NCBI RefSeq assembly: GCF_030035675.1
Contig: NC_084480.1
Span: forward strand, 117,181,738 to 117,245,737
DNA from: Rhineura floridana
Lineage: Eukaryota; Chordata; Lepidosauria; Squamata; Rhineuridae
Length of the DNA stretch: 64,000 nucleotides
Direction: 5' to 3'
Under the pieces are notes generated by a model. It did no database searches, had not been told where the DNA came from, and saw only the letters and a program-made list of their open reading frames with translations. The position numbers and the translations under genes are program-made. Positions 33,109 through 44,552 of this stretch are shown here, piece after piece. Position 1 is the stretch's first letter; every line of letters starts with the position of its first letter.

Positions 33109-33183
33109 CTGGGGGAGGAGGAGAGAAGGGGAGGAAGGGGGAGGGGAGGAGATTGGGTGGGTGGGCAGTGGGCAGAAGGAAAG
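33109..33183 (+). repeat. G-rich polypurine tract
   Basis: Several runs of 3-5 G (GGGGGAGGAGGAGAGAAGGG, GGAAGGGGGAGGGGAGGAG, TGGGTGGGTGGGCAG) can in principle form a G-quadruplex on the plus strand. Confidence 0.6.
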
Positions 33184-33299
33184 CCCCTTTCCTTTACAAA
33201 AGGAAAACATGAACAATATTATTCTTCAGGGTTTCCCCCACCTTTTTATTCTACAATATGCATATGTAGTCTCCCACACAAATTTAAACCAAAGCTGTC

Positions 33300-33594
33300 A
33301 CTGGCCACATCCACACCAGACCTTTATTTCACTTTAGACAGTCATGGCTTCCCCTAAAGAATCCTCGGAAGTGTAGTTTGTGAAGGGTGTTGAGAGTTGC
33401 TAGGAGATGCCCTATTCCACTCACATAGCTACAATCCCCATAAGAGGGGCTGACTGTCAAACCACTCTGGCTACTGGAGCTCTGTCAGGAGAACAGAAGT
33501 CTCCTATCAGTTCTCAGCACTCTTCACAATCTACAATTCCCAGGATTCTTTGGGGGAAGCCATGAAATAAAGGTCTGGCATGGGTGTAGCCACT
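33300..33594. mobile_element. Foldback MITE (family D, copy 1)
   Basis: The outer arms are complementary: GGCCACATCCACACCAGACC at the left and GGTCTGGCATGGGTGTAGCC at the right. Inside, CATGGCTTCCCCTAAAGAATCC pairs with GGATTCTTTGGGGGAAGCCATG. About 295 bp, noncoding. Confidence 0.7.
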
Positions 33595-34914
33595 TGATTA
33601 GGCAAGCCCAGCAGCTGTGAGTCTGGCTTTTAGAACACTAACAGTTGGTTATTACTTAGCATGCCCATGTTTATCATTGACTTCAATGTTAAATTTCTTA
33701 AATTAATTAAAAACCAGCCAGGCATTTTTAAAAAACTTTTAAACTGCAGAAGACGAAGGTCAGAGTACGGGGCAAGGTCAGTGATAGGATTACAGGTACT
33801 CTGTGAACATGGCTGATTTTTAATTAATTTCAACAAATTATGAGACCACTGACATAAAAAAAGTCCAACAGTGGTTTGGATTTTTTTCCTCTTGTTTTAC
33901 ACTTTGAACTCTCAGTTCTTTCTGAGTGTTTTGTGTATCAGCATGAAAACGTAGAGTGTTGTTAAGCAAGCATTTCTGAGTTCAGGACTATATATTTGTA
34001 AGGTTTTGTTTTGCAATGACCTTATGGGAAGCATCAGAATGGTATGGGGAATATTTTCAATTTAACATTGTGGAATGCGAAAAATCCATGCTGGCTATAG
34101 TATACAGCCACTCTTGTGGCTGTATATTATGCATCAAAGCTACTACAGATTAATTAATGGACCGAATGGGCGTGTTTTAATCTGTTCCTGATACAAAAAA
34201 AGCTTTCATAATTGTCATAGTTAATGGAGATCAAACTCTCAATTATCCAGAAAGTTTGTAGATCTCTGGGAAATATGATGGCATTTATATTTATATTAGT
34301 ATTCCACTTGTATTAACTTGAAAACAGTAGATCTTTCAGTATCAGTTGCTACAATCCAGTTGTTAAATGGCACAGAAAGGGTTTTGTGCTCCTGGGAAGG
34401 ACTACAGAGTTTCAAGGGGTTACAGCTGCTAACAGCTGTCTCTAGAAGCTGTGTTAACAACAAACCATGCAGCACTTCATTCATTGTTAGAGACTTTACT
34501 GGCATTATGAAGCTGTGCTGGTATTTGTGATGATTAATCTGATTTTCTGAAGCAGAGATATAGTGTACTCTGGAGGCCGACAATTAACTGAATTTAAAAC
34601 AACAGTCTTTACAGAAGATACAGCATTGCAATAATTGGAAACTGTTAATTTCTTTCCCCCGCCCCGTTAGAGACACCTCTGAAACCTCTGTAAATTAAAA
34701 TAAAACTCTTATCACAAATCAAAATCATAGGAAACTTTTCAGAAACAGTTGCCCCTCTACATTTCCAGTGTGACTACAGTTAAAGTCCTTAGGGTCTATG
34801 TAAGACCACTGCCCTCTGGCTCTAATTTGTTTTTTCTTCTTTCCTTTTTTGGAGCAATATTCCGTTAGCACCTAGGCTCAACTTGCTCTGAATATGGAAT
34901 TTGACTCTGAAAAT

Positions 34915-35060
34915 CAGATCCAATTAACACATCCTTGATATAACAGAATACAGTGTTAATTACATGCAGCTGATCATTGCTGGGTTAATTAAACACTCAC
35001 CCCCAAAAGCTAAGGCACTAATCTAATTAACAATTACTACAGCTGCTGTTTTCTCTTTAC
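34915..35060. promoter_or_regulatory. Candidate conserved noncoding element near CER1
   Basis: This repeat-free stretch is packed with homeodomain-type TAATTA/TTAATTAA cores (near 34957, 34985, 35025) and CAGCTG E-boxes (about 34967 and 35040). It lies about 0.7 kb past the CER1 stop. Composition is the only evidence. Confidence 0.25.
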
Positions 35061-35190
35061 ACCTCCTTTCTAATAAATGGTGCATATTCACACTTTAGGG
35101 CCCAATCCACAGGTTTTCCATGTAAATAATTCCTTTGATCTGGATGGAATTTCCTGGTGATAAAAGTTTAGAAAATTGGGTACTGGTTCC

Positions 35191-35196
35191 TTTATT
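35191..35196 (-). terminator. CER1: Candidate CER1 poly(A) signal
   Basis: AATAAA on the minus strand, about 540 bases past the CER1 stop codon. I noted no closer canonical signal. The 3'UTR would include the (GA)n/(CT)n microsatellite at 35573. Only the hexamer supports this. Confidence 0.3.
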
Positions 35197-35572
35197 CAGA
35201 GAGCTAAAGACGTAAGGTCCTGAGTTTGGGTGGTGAGACAGCTATGTGTAGAAGGAATCTTTCCCCTTGATTTTGAACTCCTCCCCCCGTTTGTTAAACA
35301 TTGTTAATATGATACAGTTTGACAATTAAAACACTTTTAAGAGGTTTCATCAGTTCAAAGATGTTTCTAAACCTACTTACTCCTGCAGTTTCCTAGGGTC
35401 CCACTGCACTGCATGGGTACCTAACAAATAAATAGGGGCAGAATTTTAGCTATAAATCACAATCATATAAAAAAATTGTGGTGTGCCCCTAAAAAACAGG
35501 TAATGTATGAATGGCCTTTATAGTAGTGACTGGTAACAGATGAACCTAACTCTTGAATCATATTTTGAAGAT

Positions 35573-35596
35573 CTCTCTCTCTCTCTCTCTCTCTCT
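35573..35596 (+). repeat. (CT)n microsatellite
   Basis: Twelve CT units, in the presumed CER1 3'UTR. Confidence 0.95.
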
Positions 35597-35733
35597 GCAT
35601 CACACACATTTGCACAAAGACTACATCATATGTTTTATAAAAAGAAAAACAAGATGTTGTAATAGCATTTAATGGAAGTTTTGGCTATTCTTACCAGTGA
35701 TAAAATCTACTGATGAAGTTCATTTGGAAAAAC

Positions 35734-36027
35734 TCAGTTGTGTTCATATACATTTGCATGCAGATCTGAGTGTAGAAATCCTATCTCAGGATCTTTAGTT
35801 TTCTGAACCTCACACTTGCATTCTTCTACCATCATAATGACCTTGATTACAGGAGCAGACCTTGTGCAGTTCATCTCCAAATGTTTCATGGAAAACTTGG
35901 TAGGCAAGCAGTGGGAGCAGAAGGTGTAAAGACGATCTTCAGGACCGGGAACATGGAAAGAACTGCACCTCCCAAAGCACAAGTTGTTTTGTACCACCAC
36001 TTTCTCACAGTTCTCATGTACAATGCT
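35734..36027 (-). CDS. CER1: CER1 (Cerberus) coding exon 2: DAN-type cystine knot
   Basis: This exon encodes residues 170-266 and the stop codon. It starts SIVHENCEKVVVQNNLCFG after a TTTCTTTTAG acceptor. It holds the DAN-family CTCK domain with cysteines at 176, 186, 190, 206, 209, 223, 239 and 241, including CSHCLP and VIMMVEECKCEV. With Cys162 from exon 1 this makes nine, as expected for Cerberus. NCT at 222-224 is a glycosylation sequon. The C-terminal tail after residue 245 is unlike the human one. The intron to exon 1 is about 1.3 kb and holds a MIR-like SINE and an L2-type 3' end. The two-exon layout matches CER1 of other vertebrates. Confidence 0.97.
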   Translation of the reverse strand, partial: SIVHENCEKVVVQNNLCFGRCSSFHVPGPEDRLYTFCSHCLPTKFSMKHLEMNCTRSAPVIKVIMMVEECKCEVQKTKDPEIGFLHSDLHANVYEHN

Positions 36028-36174
36028 CTAAAAGAAAGCACACTGCTGTTAAAGCACTAGATAACATATAAATACAATAATTGCTTTTAAATATAATATA
36101 GGTGATCATTTGAAACCATTAGGTGTATGAAATCACTATACAAAAGATGAATTGTTGATTGTTTTACAAAGGTA

Positions 36175-36345
36175 TTTCAGTAAAACAACCCTGTACAGTA
36201 GGCCAGTAAGGTTATTCTGATATTACAAAGAAATGGCTTGCTTCTGACTACTAGTGCATTCATAGCTAAACATAGATTTGAACCAGGACTTCTAAGCATA
36301 TATCTCATGCACTCAACTAGTGTGCTTCATCAGCTCCATGTAAAA
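36175..36345 (+). mobile_element. MIR/CORE-type SINE remnant
   Basis: ACAACCCTGTACAGTAGGCC, ATTACAAAGAAATGGC and AGATTTGAACCAGGACTTCT follow the MIR order. In the CER1 intron. Confidence 0.5.
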
Positions 36346-36524
36346 CCATTATTCCATATACAGCATGGCAGTTTTTTAAAAGGTCACATTTTAAAATTTG
36401 CTGCTATGATTGTTGGGGGGGAAATGGGGCCTCCATTCCTACTGACACAATTCTTAAGGTCAGTAAAATAGTATACTTATTAGGACCAACCAATCTTCTG
36501 AATTACCGTTCTTCTAAACTATGC

Positions 36525-36890
36525 GTTATATCTTTGCCCGAGATCTGAGATCTTATGGAAGAGTTTCTGTTAGTGCCCCTCCCTGCTCAGATGCACAGCT
36601 TGTATCCACCAGAATCCATGCATTCTGTATTGTGGGCTTGATTCTATGGAACTCCCTCCTGGCTCAGATCCAGCAGGCTCCTTCCCTGCAGAACTTCAGG
36701 TTCTTGCTGAAGACTTTTCTATGTTAGCAGGCATTTTAACAAAGTTTCTGTTTTGATGATAATTTTTATTTGATTTTATCCATGGTATGCTTTTTGTAAT
36801 TGTTATGTATACTGCTTAGAAACTTTGATGATTAAGCGGTATAATAGCTGAAATAAAATAAAAATTAAATAAATTCAACAAACAAACAGA
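36525..36890 (+). mobile_element. L2-like LINE 3' end
   Basis: Encodes ALVSTRIHAFCIVGLILWNS-like text (L..WN..) then the AT-rich noncoding tail with TACTGCTTAGAAACTTTGAT and GCGGTATAATAGCTGAAATAA. Lies in the CER1 intron, antisense to the gene. Confidence 0.65.
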
Positions 36891-37094
36891 TATTCCTGTG
36901 TTCAGGCTTCTAAAAGCCCTCACCTTAGATTTTTCTGAAGTTCATCAATGTAAAATGGGAATCAGGTACTTGAAATATTTACATGCTTCCAAGTTTTTCA
37001 TTAGAACAAAATATAAAAGCTATTGAACATACTTTTTAAGGGGCAAAACCTACAGGCTCTCTTGCCCAATTATTTGTAATGTCTTAACTTCTAT

Positions 37095-37255
37095 CATAAA
37101 CTTCTAATGAGAGATGGACAAGTCACCTCTCTCACTTTAGTTTCCCCTTTGTAAAATTGGCAAAACAATGACCTACCTCACAGGGTTGCTATGGGGGGTG
37201 AACCATTCTCCAAATTAAAAAGTGCAATGTAAACAGTAGCAGTACTTCACTGGAT
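37095..37255 (-). mobile_element. MIR/CORE-type SINE remnant
   Basis: Plus-strand CACTTTAGTTTCCCCTTTG and CCTACCTCACAGGGTTGCTA are the antisense of the MIR core and 3' part. It ends about 60 bases from the CER1 exon 1 donor. Confidence 0.6.
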
Positions 37256-37314
37256 ATTCCTGAATATAGAAAAGAAGCTGGAAGTTAAGTGCTGATTTTA
37301 AGATTTACCTTTAC

Positions 37315-37821
37315 CTGAGAAAAAGGTATAGTGCTGCAGCTCTCCTGGTGCATTTCATTGGTCTTGATTGGAAGGACAACCTCTTCAGACCGTGACCTGG
37401 TTTTCAACATAAAAAGGTCCCAGAACTTCTTGGCGTCTTTCTTGAAGGGCAATTCTGCTTCCCTTTTCCTGTGGGGGTGGGAAGCTGGACTTTTTGTACT
37501 CCCCGAGTGTGGGGATGCACTTCTAGAAGTGTTGTTTCCCAAATCCTGAACTGCATGACTATCTATATATGGCAAAATAAACTTAGACATTTTGGGTTCA
37601 TCTTGCCTCTTGCTCTCCAGTTCTGCCAAGAGGTGTGTCATAAACAAACTAGTCTCTGTTAGAGTTCCTTCATAACCCATTAGATATTTCAGGAGTATAT
37701 TTCTGTCTTGAGGCAGGAGCTGTAGAATTCTCCTCCTCCTCCTCCTCTTCTGTAGTTCCTCCCTTTGCTCTGTTGCCCCAAGCCATGAAATCAGCAGCAA
37801 CTGAAGCAATAAGAAAAACAT
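37315..37821 (-). CDS. CER1: CER1 (Cerberus) coding exon 1: signal peptide and pro-region
   Basis: This exon encodes residues 1-169 of a secreted cystine-knot antagonist of Nodal, BMP and Wnt ligands. It begins with a signal peptide (MFFLLLQLLLISWLG) and is preceded by an in-frame stop, which supports the start. An unusual run of arginines follows at residues 26-31. Two overlapping N-glycosylation sequons occur at 96-99 and a furin-like RKR at 118-120, just before ELPFKKDAKKFWDLFM. That last motif matches the AKKFWHHFMF region of human Cerberus. PIKTNEMHQESCSTIPFSQ ends the exon, with the extra cysteine (Cys162) that Cerberus proteins carry upstream of the knot. The donor CAG|GTAAAG is phase 0. 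Total length (266 residues) is close to the human protein (267). Confidence 0.97.
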
Positions 37822-37900
37822 GATGCTGGCTGTTTATTTCACTGTGCCTTTCCCTCCTCAATTTTGTGCAGTTTCAAAAAAGGTGGAAGGCAGACTGCTA

Positions 37901-37908
37901 TATTTATA
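37901..37908 (-). promoter_or_regulatory. CER1: TATA box of CER1
   Basis: On the minus strand the octamer TATAAATA lies 80 bases upstream of the CER1 start codon. A start site near 37872 would leave a 5'UTR of about 50 bases. A TATA box fits a tightly regulated developmental gene. Confidence 0.7.
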
Positions 37909-38639
37909 CACAGGGCCTAAAGTTTTAGATTCCAGCTGCTGCACATGGGGGAACACAAAGATGGAGAGATAAAGAGGAGGACCAATAAGTGACACTCATT
38001 AACACTCATTAACTGCAGACTCTACGATAAGGGTATTTTATCCTTGCTTTTACTGTTGGAGAATGTGTATTCAAAGTTTGGATCTGCCATAAAATGTGTT
38101 TTCTTAGGACAAGGGTGATTTTAAATGTTTGGATAAATTGTTTAGCTGCTGCCTAGGAATCCTGGAAAGTTCCCATATGTGTATTAGCTTATTCTGTCAT
38201 GCTGAATCCCTCAAGGCAGCATAACAAAGGAATTTAGTAGTTCAGGCTTCAATGCACCAAAAGAAGGAGTGCCACATTTACAGGTACAGTTTAACAGGCA
38301 AAATCAAATCTTTCTGAGCAAGGTGTGCATGTATTTCTAAAATCCCAAGGAAATTATAGTGAGACAGCTTTCATTTCAGGTTCATACACTGTGGTGAATA
38401 CATTTTTTTAGTACTTAATGTGGCTTCACAGAGAGTAATTTCTGTGACTTGATTAGGTGGTTGTATTGTTAACATGTAAAAACATATGTTGAGAAGTCCA
38501 GTCACAACTGTTAACAAACTGAAAAAACAAACAAGGCCAGAATAGTGCCATCCTTTTTCTCACAACCCTGCTTTTTATTGTAAGTGTACAGATAAAGCCC
38601 CATTTCCACCCCTCAGCCTCATTTTCAAAAGCAGCTACT

Positions 38640-38815
38640 GGTGAGCACTAGTACTCGTGTACTAAGGGGAATCACAGGTGGGGAGAGTGGTCTTGTGCTC
38701 AAGTCCTGCTTGGGGGCTTCCCATTGGTATCTGATTGGCCACTGTGAGAGCAGGATGCTGGATTAGATGGGTCTGTAGCCTAATCCAGCGGGGCTCTTCT
38801 TAACGGTCTTTTGTG
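38640..38815 (+). mobile_element. CR1-type LINE 3' end fragment
   Basis: GGAGAGTGGTCTTGTGCTCA, CTTCCCATTGGTATCTGATT, GGCCACTGTGAGAGCAGGAT, GCTGGATTAGATGGG and AGCGGGGCTCTTCTTAACG: a reptile CR1 3'UTR. It lies upstream of the CER1 promoter. Confidence 0.7.
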
Positions 38816-39207
38816 ATGTACAGGCAAGTCTGGCATTATATGCAGCCTATACCTGCAGACATTTTGCTGCAGAAACATCCACTAGCCTATCCAAAGCAGT
38901 TTCAAACTCCATTATATACCTCTGTACACTCCAGACCCACACCCTGTATCAAAATCCTGTTTGCTATCACAACTTCTGGGGAGTTAGGAAGTCCCAGGTT
39001 CAAATCTTACCTCAGACATAAACTTGCTAGATAGCCTTAAAACTTTATCCAACCAGAAAGGGCAAAAATCCCACCCCAGTAAACTTTTCAAACTTGTTGA
39101 ATTTATACAGTGGAATTTGGCTTAGGGGCAGTAAATGTCTCCAAAAGCTGTTCGTGTAATTTTTTGAGGGGGAGGAGGGGTGTTGGATGAGGCTAAGTCA
39201 GACACTG

Positions 39208-39432
39208 GCCACATTCACACCATACATTTATTCCACTATTATTCTACTTTAAACACTCATGGCTTCCCCTAAAGAATCCTGGGAAGTGAGGTTTATGAAG
39301 GGTGCTAAGAGTCATTAGGAGACCCTCTATTCCCCTCACAGAGCTACAATTCCCAAAATAGTTTAACAGTCAGTCTATCTTCCCAGAGAACTCTTGAGAA
39401 CTGTAGCGCATGTATGGTGTGAATCCAGTTAC
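39208..39432. mobile_element. Foldback MITE (family D, copy 2)
   Basis: Starts GGCCACATTCACACCATACA, contains CATGGCTTCCCCTAAAGAATCC and ends TGTATGGTGTGAATCC. Same family as 33300-33594, with a shorter right arm. Confidence 0.65.
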
Positions 39433-40784
39433 CCACTGCACTGCATCTCTCATCTGCATCTGTTTGTGCTGAGATCATGTGCATAAAAACTTCAGATACT
39501 TTAAATGTACAATATAATACAAGTTTATGATAATAATAATAATACTTACACTCTGGGATATAACTAAATATCCACATTACAGCTCAGTATACCAGACCCA
39601 TATAAAATCAACTTTAGGAGCCAAGTGGAGCGCTGCCACCTGGTATCTGGACCAGCTCATGAGTATTAATGCCTTAACAGTCAAGCTATAGCTGATGTCT
39701 AACATTTTGAATACATAAATTAGGTTAAAAAAATTAAATCACACACTGTGATACATAATAGAAAGATAATTCATTTTTAAATAAGAGAAATAATGAAATA
39801 TTTAACTTTTATTTTTAGGAACCTGTTTTTTTGTATCATGACTAATACTGGGTTTGCTTGACTGTCTGAAAGCATTCTATCAGTAGAATCAAATTGTGGA
39901 TTGGCAAAAGGACAAAATGAAAACAAGCAGAATGCCTGGGAACAGCAAATGGCATCATGAATACACAAATGGTTGTTTGCACAGGGATTACAAATGGAAT
40001 GACTCAAAGGAAATGACTTGCAGATTTACTTGAGAAATCAGCTTGATTCTAAAGCATTTTCCGGTTTCCAATGTGTCATTAGTAGTAATGTTACATTTTA
40101 GTATGGATTTAAAGTACTTTTTTGCCCAGTAGAATGCCTTGAACTTTACTTCGATTTCTTAAAATGTGCTCTCTCTTAGATTTATTGTCCAAAATGCTGC
40201 TGAGTAGAAAATAAACTAATTAAAAAAACTTATCTCTAGGCAGCTTTATATATGTAACGGGGAGGGAAGGGGGACTGCAGTTGATATTTTCTGAAGAGAT
40301 GCAAATTAATCCTAAACACATTGGGTTATATCCAGTGATTGTGTGAATAGGAGGTAGCTCATGTAGACAGGGGTGAGAAAAGCTCATCTGAAGAGAGTAA
40401 GTCTTGAGCAATGTGTGTACCACATTTCAGCTTTCTGGGTGATCTGGAAATACCTTTATCGTTTGAAGACACACCTTGCATCCTCATTTCTAAGAGCTTA
40501 CAAATGTCTCCCTTTCAGACTCCCAGTAATTAGCATGTGTTGTACTACATATGTACCAACTTTCAACTTTCTAGGTAGCATGGAAGAACCCTAATTTGGG
40601 GACTCAATTTGAGTCCCTCATTTTGTGAAAAGAATGTAAGTGTCCTCTTTTCAGATTCTTCTCATAATTGGATTATGAGTGCACCAAATTTCAGGGGTCA
40701 GGCTCCTCAAGAAGTAATCTTTCTCATCCACAGAAGTTCCTGAGCATCTTTTTAGGCACTACCCTATACACATCTAGGAATCTC

Positions 40785-40915
40785 ACCAAACTCAAAAGAA
40801 AATACTTCTTCACACAGCACATAGCTAAACTATGCAGTTCACTCCCACAAGAGATAGTGATGGCTACCAAGCTGAATGGCTTTAAAGAGGATTAGACAAA
40901 CTGGTGGAGTATTCC
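40785..40915 (+). mobile_element. CR1-type LINE fragment (ORF2 end)
   Basis: AATACTTCTTCACACAGCAC, GTTCACTCCCACAAGAGATA and GTGATGGCTACCAAGCTGAATGG match the end of reptile CR1 ORF2 (KKYFFTQHIAKLCSSLPQEI...). It abuts the Penelope-like remnant. Confidence 0.65.
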
Positions 40916-40929
40916 ACCTCCACTGGCTG

Positions 40930-41900
40930 CACCCACAGGGTACCATCCCTGTGGTCATTGTGCTTTCTGTGAGCACGCCCGCAAGTGCCAGTTTTTTCCT
41001 AATCCTGTTGACAAAAGAGTCTATCTCCTTTATCATTTCTCCACATGTGGTAGTACCAATGATGTTTATGCGATGGAGTGCCCTTGTAAAAAAAACTACA
41101 TAGGACCAACAAAAAGACCTTTTAAAAAAACATATTAGTGAACACTTGAGTAGCATCTGAAATAAGAGTTGGCTGTCCCCTAGTGGCCCATTTTCTGGCA
41201 CATGAACATGCTGCCATGTTCATTTGGTCATTGGGAAAAGTGCCCTGTGTAAATGATAAGATCTTCTTAAAAAGGGAATTGTTTTGGATACTTCAGTTGA
41301 GAAGTTTATGCTCCACAGATCTGAATGAAGACCTAGGTGTTGCACTTCTGTTGTAGCATGCTTCTGCATACAATTTTTAGAAGCAGCTACAACAAAGAAA
41401 ATAGGACCAAAAAGTTATTTTGCCTTTGCCTAGGCAATAGGCTGTTTTGCAACACCATGTAAATTTATTTATGAGTGTACCCTCCACTTTGCTTGTAAAT
41501 AAAATAACCCAGAACCCAGAAAATGAAATCACCTGGACTGATTTTTTTACCTATATGAATGTGTTTTTACATTGCCACATCCTCTGAAATAGCTGCTTAT
41601 TTGAATTGTACCTTTCAATTTTATGAGAAATTTGTTCTAAGCCTCCCTAAGATATATGTGTTTTTCTTTTAATATTGATCATTTTCTGTTTGTCCCCTCC
41701 CAATTGTTTTATAATATGTATACCAGTACAATGCAGTGTGTTGTTTAAATGAGATATTTTTACTTGTTTTGTAACAGTTTCAAGAATTTTAATTTGATGT
41801 TGCATTTATTTACTCTGTTTACAGACTGCCCTTGTCAAAGGGTTTTCTGATAACCTGAAACGTGTTGGGCTGTAATAAATTATCTTTAATATTTCAACAA
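40930..41900 (+). mobile_element. Penelope-like element, GIY-YIG endonuclease remnant
   Basis: At 41040-41160 the plus strand reads STNDVYAMECPCKK then NYIGPTKRPFKKHISEH, the GIY-YIG nuclease core of Penelope-like elements (usual form VYxxxCPCxxxYVGxTxRxLxxRIxEH). Further on, LKRELFWILQLRSLCSTDLN matches their conserved WI..L.TL.P.GLNE end. A 3' noncoding part contains CTGATAACCTGAAACGTGTTGGG near 41850, a motif I associate with Neptune-group ends. The reverse transcriptase is absent and the frame is interrupted by stops, so it is inactive. Confidence 0.65.
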
Positions 41901-43204
41901 TTCTGCAGTGTCATCTGGCCTTGGCCCCTTGAGGACTCTCCTCTCCCTGGTTTGCGCACTGAGATTCTTAGCCCTTTTCCTGCCCCTCTTCTTTTTTACT
42001 GCAGCCTGCCCACCCACCCTGCATGCAGCTGCTTTGTCCACTTGACAAGGCGATCATGCATCTGGAAGACTCAGCTGGGGAATTATGAGTGTTAAGAGGA
42101 AGGATTAAGCACCTCCCCTGTTGCATTGTCTCCTTCACTTTGCAGTGGAGAAGCTGCAGGTCTCAGTGGTATGTTTGCAAATTATGTGTAACTCCATATG
42201 CTTTCGTGGACTCTATCAAAACAGCATTTACTCTGGAATTTTGAAATACTATAACTTTATAGTCAAAATACATTTAACATTTGTAACAGTATTTTTTATT
42301 AACACTATATATTTAGGTCTTACGTACATGGTGCATATAGCATGCTGTATTTAGGGGTACAAATTTGATTAGCACCTTTTATTAAATAAAACCAAACCAC
42401 ATAGTTGATAAACATAACATTTTCTCCAGCATTCAGGAAAGAATGTGCACATATAAAAATAATAAATCTTCTTTTGAATGACCTTAAGAAGAAACACAAT
42501 TGTATACATATTTATGAATAACAACCTGTAACTATGTAGCTCTTATTACATATTTATTAAGGCCAAAGTTAAATATGGTGTTTTTCACTTTCTTCTGGGA
42601 AATCATATTTTTCCAATGGGCAAATCACATTTCCAATGGGCAATTTGCAGCCCTTTTAAGATATTACATATTAAAGGCTTGCTGATGTGTTGATGAGTTG
42701 TGGGTTTATAACTTTTTTTTAAACTGTTCTTCTCTTTTCCCCTTTTCCAGTACATCAGGGCATTTATGCATCGCCAAGTTCTCATAATGAGCCGAAGCAG
42801 ATCAGCATTTTATTTCACACTGTACAACACATTGCTTGTTGATGTGTGGTAAAATCTCTTAGCACTTAATAGGATGATGCAGATGACCAACAGAGCACAC
42901 ATCTGGAATAGCTTGGTCATCTTTAGGGCCTTAATGCTTGTCACGTGTATCTTGGAAAGGGGCGGTCTCCTGAATTTTGTCCTCCAAATTCTGTTGATGG
43001 TGTTTCTTATGGGGGTAATTCTAACTATGCCTTGCTGCAGTCCACATTTTTGACATTATAGTGAAAAGAAAAGTATGAGTTCTAAGAATCAGATTTCCGT
43101 AGTTCTTACTAGAAATACAAGATATGCCCTTGAGAGTGGGGGAGGGGGGATAGAGCACAAGTGAAGAATGACTGAGGCAGAAATGTAACATACCAACAAA
43201 ACTT

Positions 43205-43545
43205 TGGATTGTTACTTCTTCACACAGTGCACAGTTAATTAGGGGAATTCTATCCCATAAAAGGTAGTGATGGCTTTAAAAGATAGATAGGTAGATACAT
43301 TCATGCAGGATAAGGCTATCGGTGGGTACTAGCCATGATGGCCATGTTCTACATCCGTTGTTGGAGGCAGTAATGTCTCTGAATAGCTGCTGCTGGGAAT
43401 CGCAGGTGGGGAGAGCGCTGTTGTGCTCAGGTTCCGTTTGCAGGTTTCCCATTAAGGAATCTGGTTGGCCACTGTGAGAACAGAATATTGGACTAGGTGG
43501 GCCTTTGCCGTGATCCAAACAAGGCTCTTATGTTCTTAACTCAGT
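43205..43545 (+). mobile_element. CR1-type LINE 3' end
   Basis: TACTTCTTCACACAGTGCAC through GGTACTAGCCATGATGGCCA, GAGAGCGCTGTTGTGCTCAG and GGCCACTGTGAGAACAGAAT to GGCTCTTATGTTCTTA. Same family as 38640-38815 but extending further 5'. Confidence 0.75.
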
Positions 43546-43639
43546 GGGACTTTTTTTCTGAATAAACCTGTAGAAGATTGCACTGTTAAAGAATCCTAGT
43601 CCAAAGACACAGCAGTGTGGCAGAGAGGAGTAGTGTTGT

Positions 43640-43765
43640 GAGAATAGCGTGCTGGACTACATGGACCCTTGGACTGATCCAGCCGGGCTCTTCTTATTTA
43701 TTTATTAAATTTTTATTCTCCCCTTCCACCCAGAATGAGCCCAAGCGTATAAGGAGCTCTTACGT
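43640..43765. mobile_element. CR1 3' scrap next to an antisense L2-like 3' end
   Basis: GCTGGACTACATGGACCCTTGG and GATCCAGCCGGGCTCTTCTT (CR1, plus) are followed at about 43697 by TTATTTATTTATTAAATTTTTATTC and CACCCAGAATGAGCCC, an L2-like 3' end on the minus strand. Confidence 0.5.
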
Positions 43766-44552
43766 TCTTGGTTATGATAGTGTATCACTTAAAAAAAAAT
43801 TCTGCTAGGATTCTTTCATGCTGAAAACTTGGCAGGCAGTTCACTTCAGACCTATAATGATAAGGACTTACAATTAGAGCTCTTTCCATATTCCATTTGA
43901 AAGAGTACCTATGACTAAGTTTCAATTACCATAAGAATTTAACATTTTAAAATTTCATAGAAGCATTACATCCTCAGGTGTATTCCTATATCATAAGGCA
44001 ACATAACCCCTTCATTTTAGGTGGCACATTCAAAAGAGGGAACCATTTTCTTGTTTCCATCTCCCATCTCTGCATGTCAATAAAATGTGTTTTTTTTTTA
44101 CTTTTTACTTAAAGTTCCAAAATTTCTGTAGCTAGCATTATGTATCTTCTATAATCTTTGAACAGCAGAATGTTGTTCTGTTTCCCTTTCAAAACCAATG
44201 AAATGCAGGCTTGTGGGCGATAGAATGTCCTGTCCAGGAAAGACAGGGCAGGTCACATATGGCACAGTGTCTCTGTCCACCCCAGAGCTCTTCTCCAGTT
44301 ACTTGTCTAGCTGTTTCTTATTTTGTATTTCTTGAAAGAGGCATAGCAGAAAGGAACTCTGGGGCAAACAAAGCTTGTTCTTCAGTCATACCCAACATAA
44401 CACACACACTAGAAAGAGGGAGAGAGAAATTAGTTGTAGTGTAACAGTTTTCCCTGTCACATTTGAACCCCTCCATATAAAACCTGTTGCAAACAGGTCA
44501 CCTGACTCCCTATATTTGAACCCTTTTAACAACCCTGGTTATAAATAAATTG

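Larger units (their letters stand above)
32191..35190. other. Intergenic, CER1 downstream flank
   Basis: Holds a G-rich tract, MITE 33300-33594 and a possible regulatory stretch at 34915-35060. Text at 33040-33090 (CAGTGGGATTTATTCCTG..ATGCTTAGGAT) resembles a widespread ancient squamate repeat. No gene. Confidence 0.4.
37909..44552. other. CER1-FREM1 intergenic region
   Basis: About 6.6 kb. Besides the listed CR1, MITE and Penelope-like pieces, the stretches 38000-38640, 39433-40780 and 41900-43200 show nothing I recognise. Any Cerberus upstream enhancer would be expected here, but none can be called from sequence alone. Confidence 0.4.

Noticed and set aside
32878-33357. 159-codon plus-strand frame
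   Set aside because: Runs through a polypurine tract (Gly/Glu/Arg-rich low complexity) into a MITE. No start context or homology.
35573-35596. CRISPR-like or regulatory repeat
   Set aside because: Simple (CT)n microsatellite.
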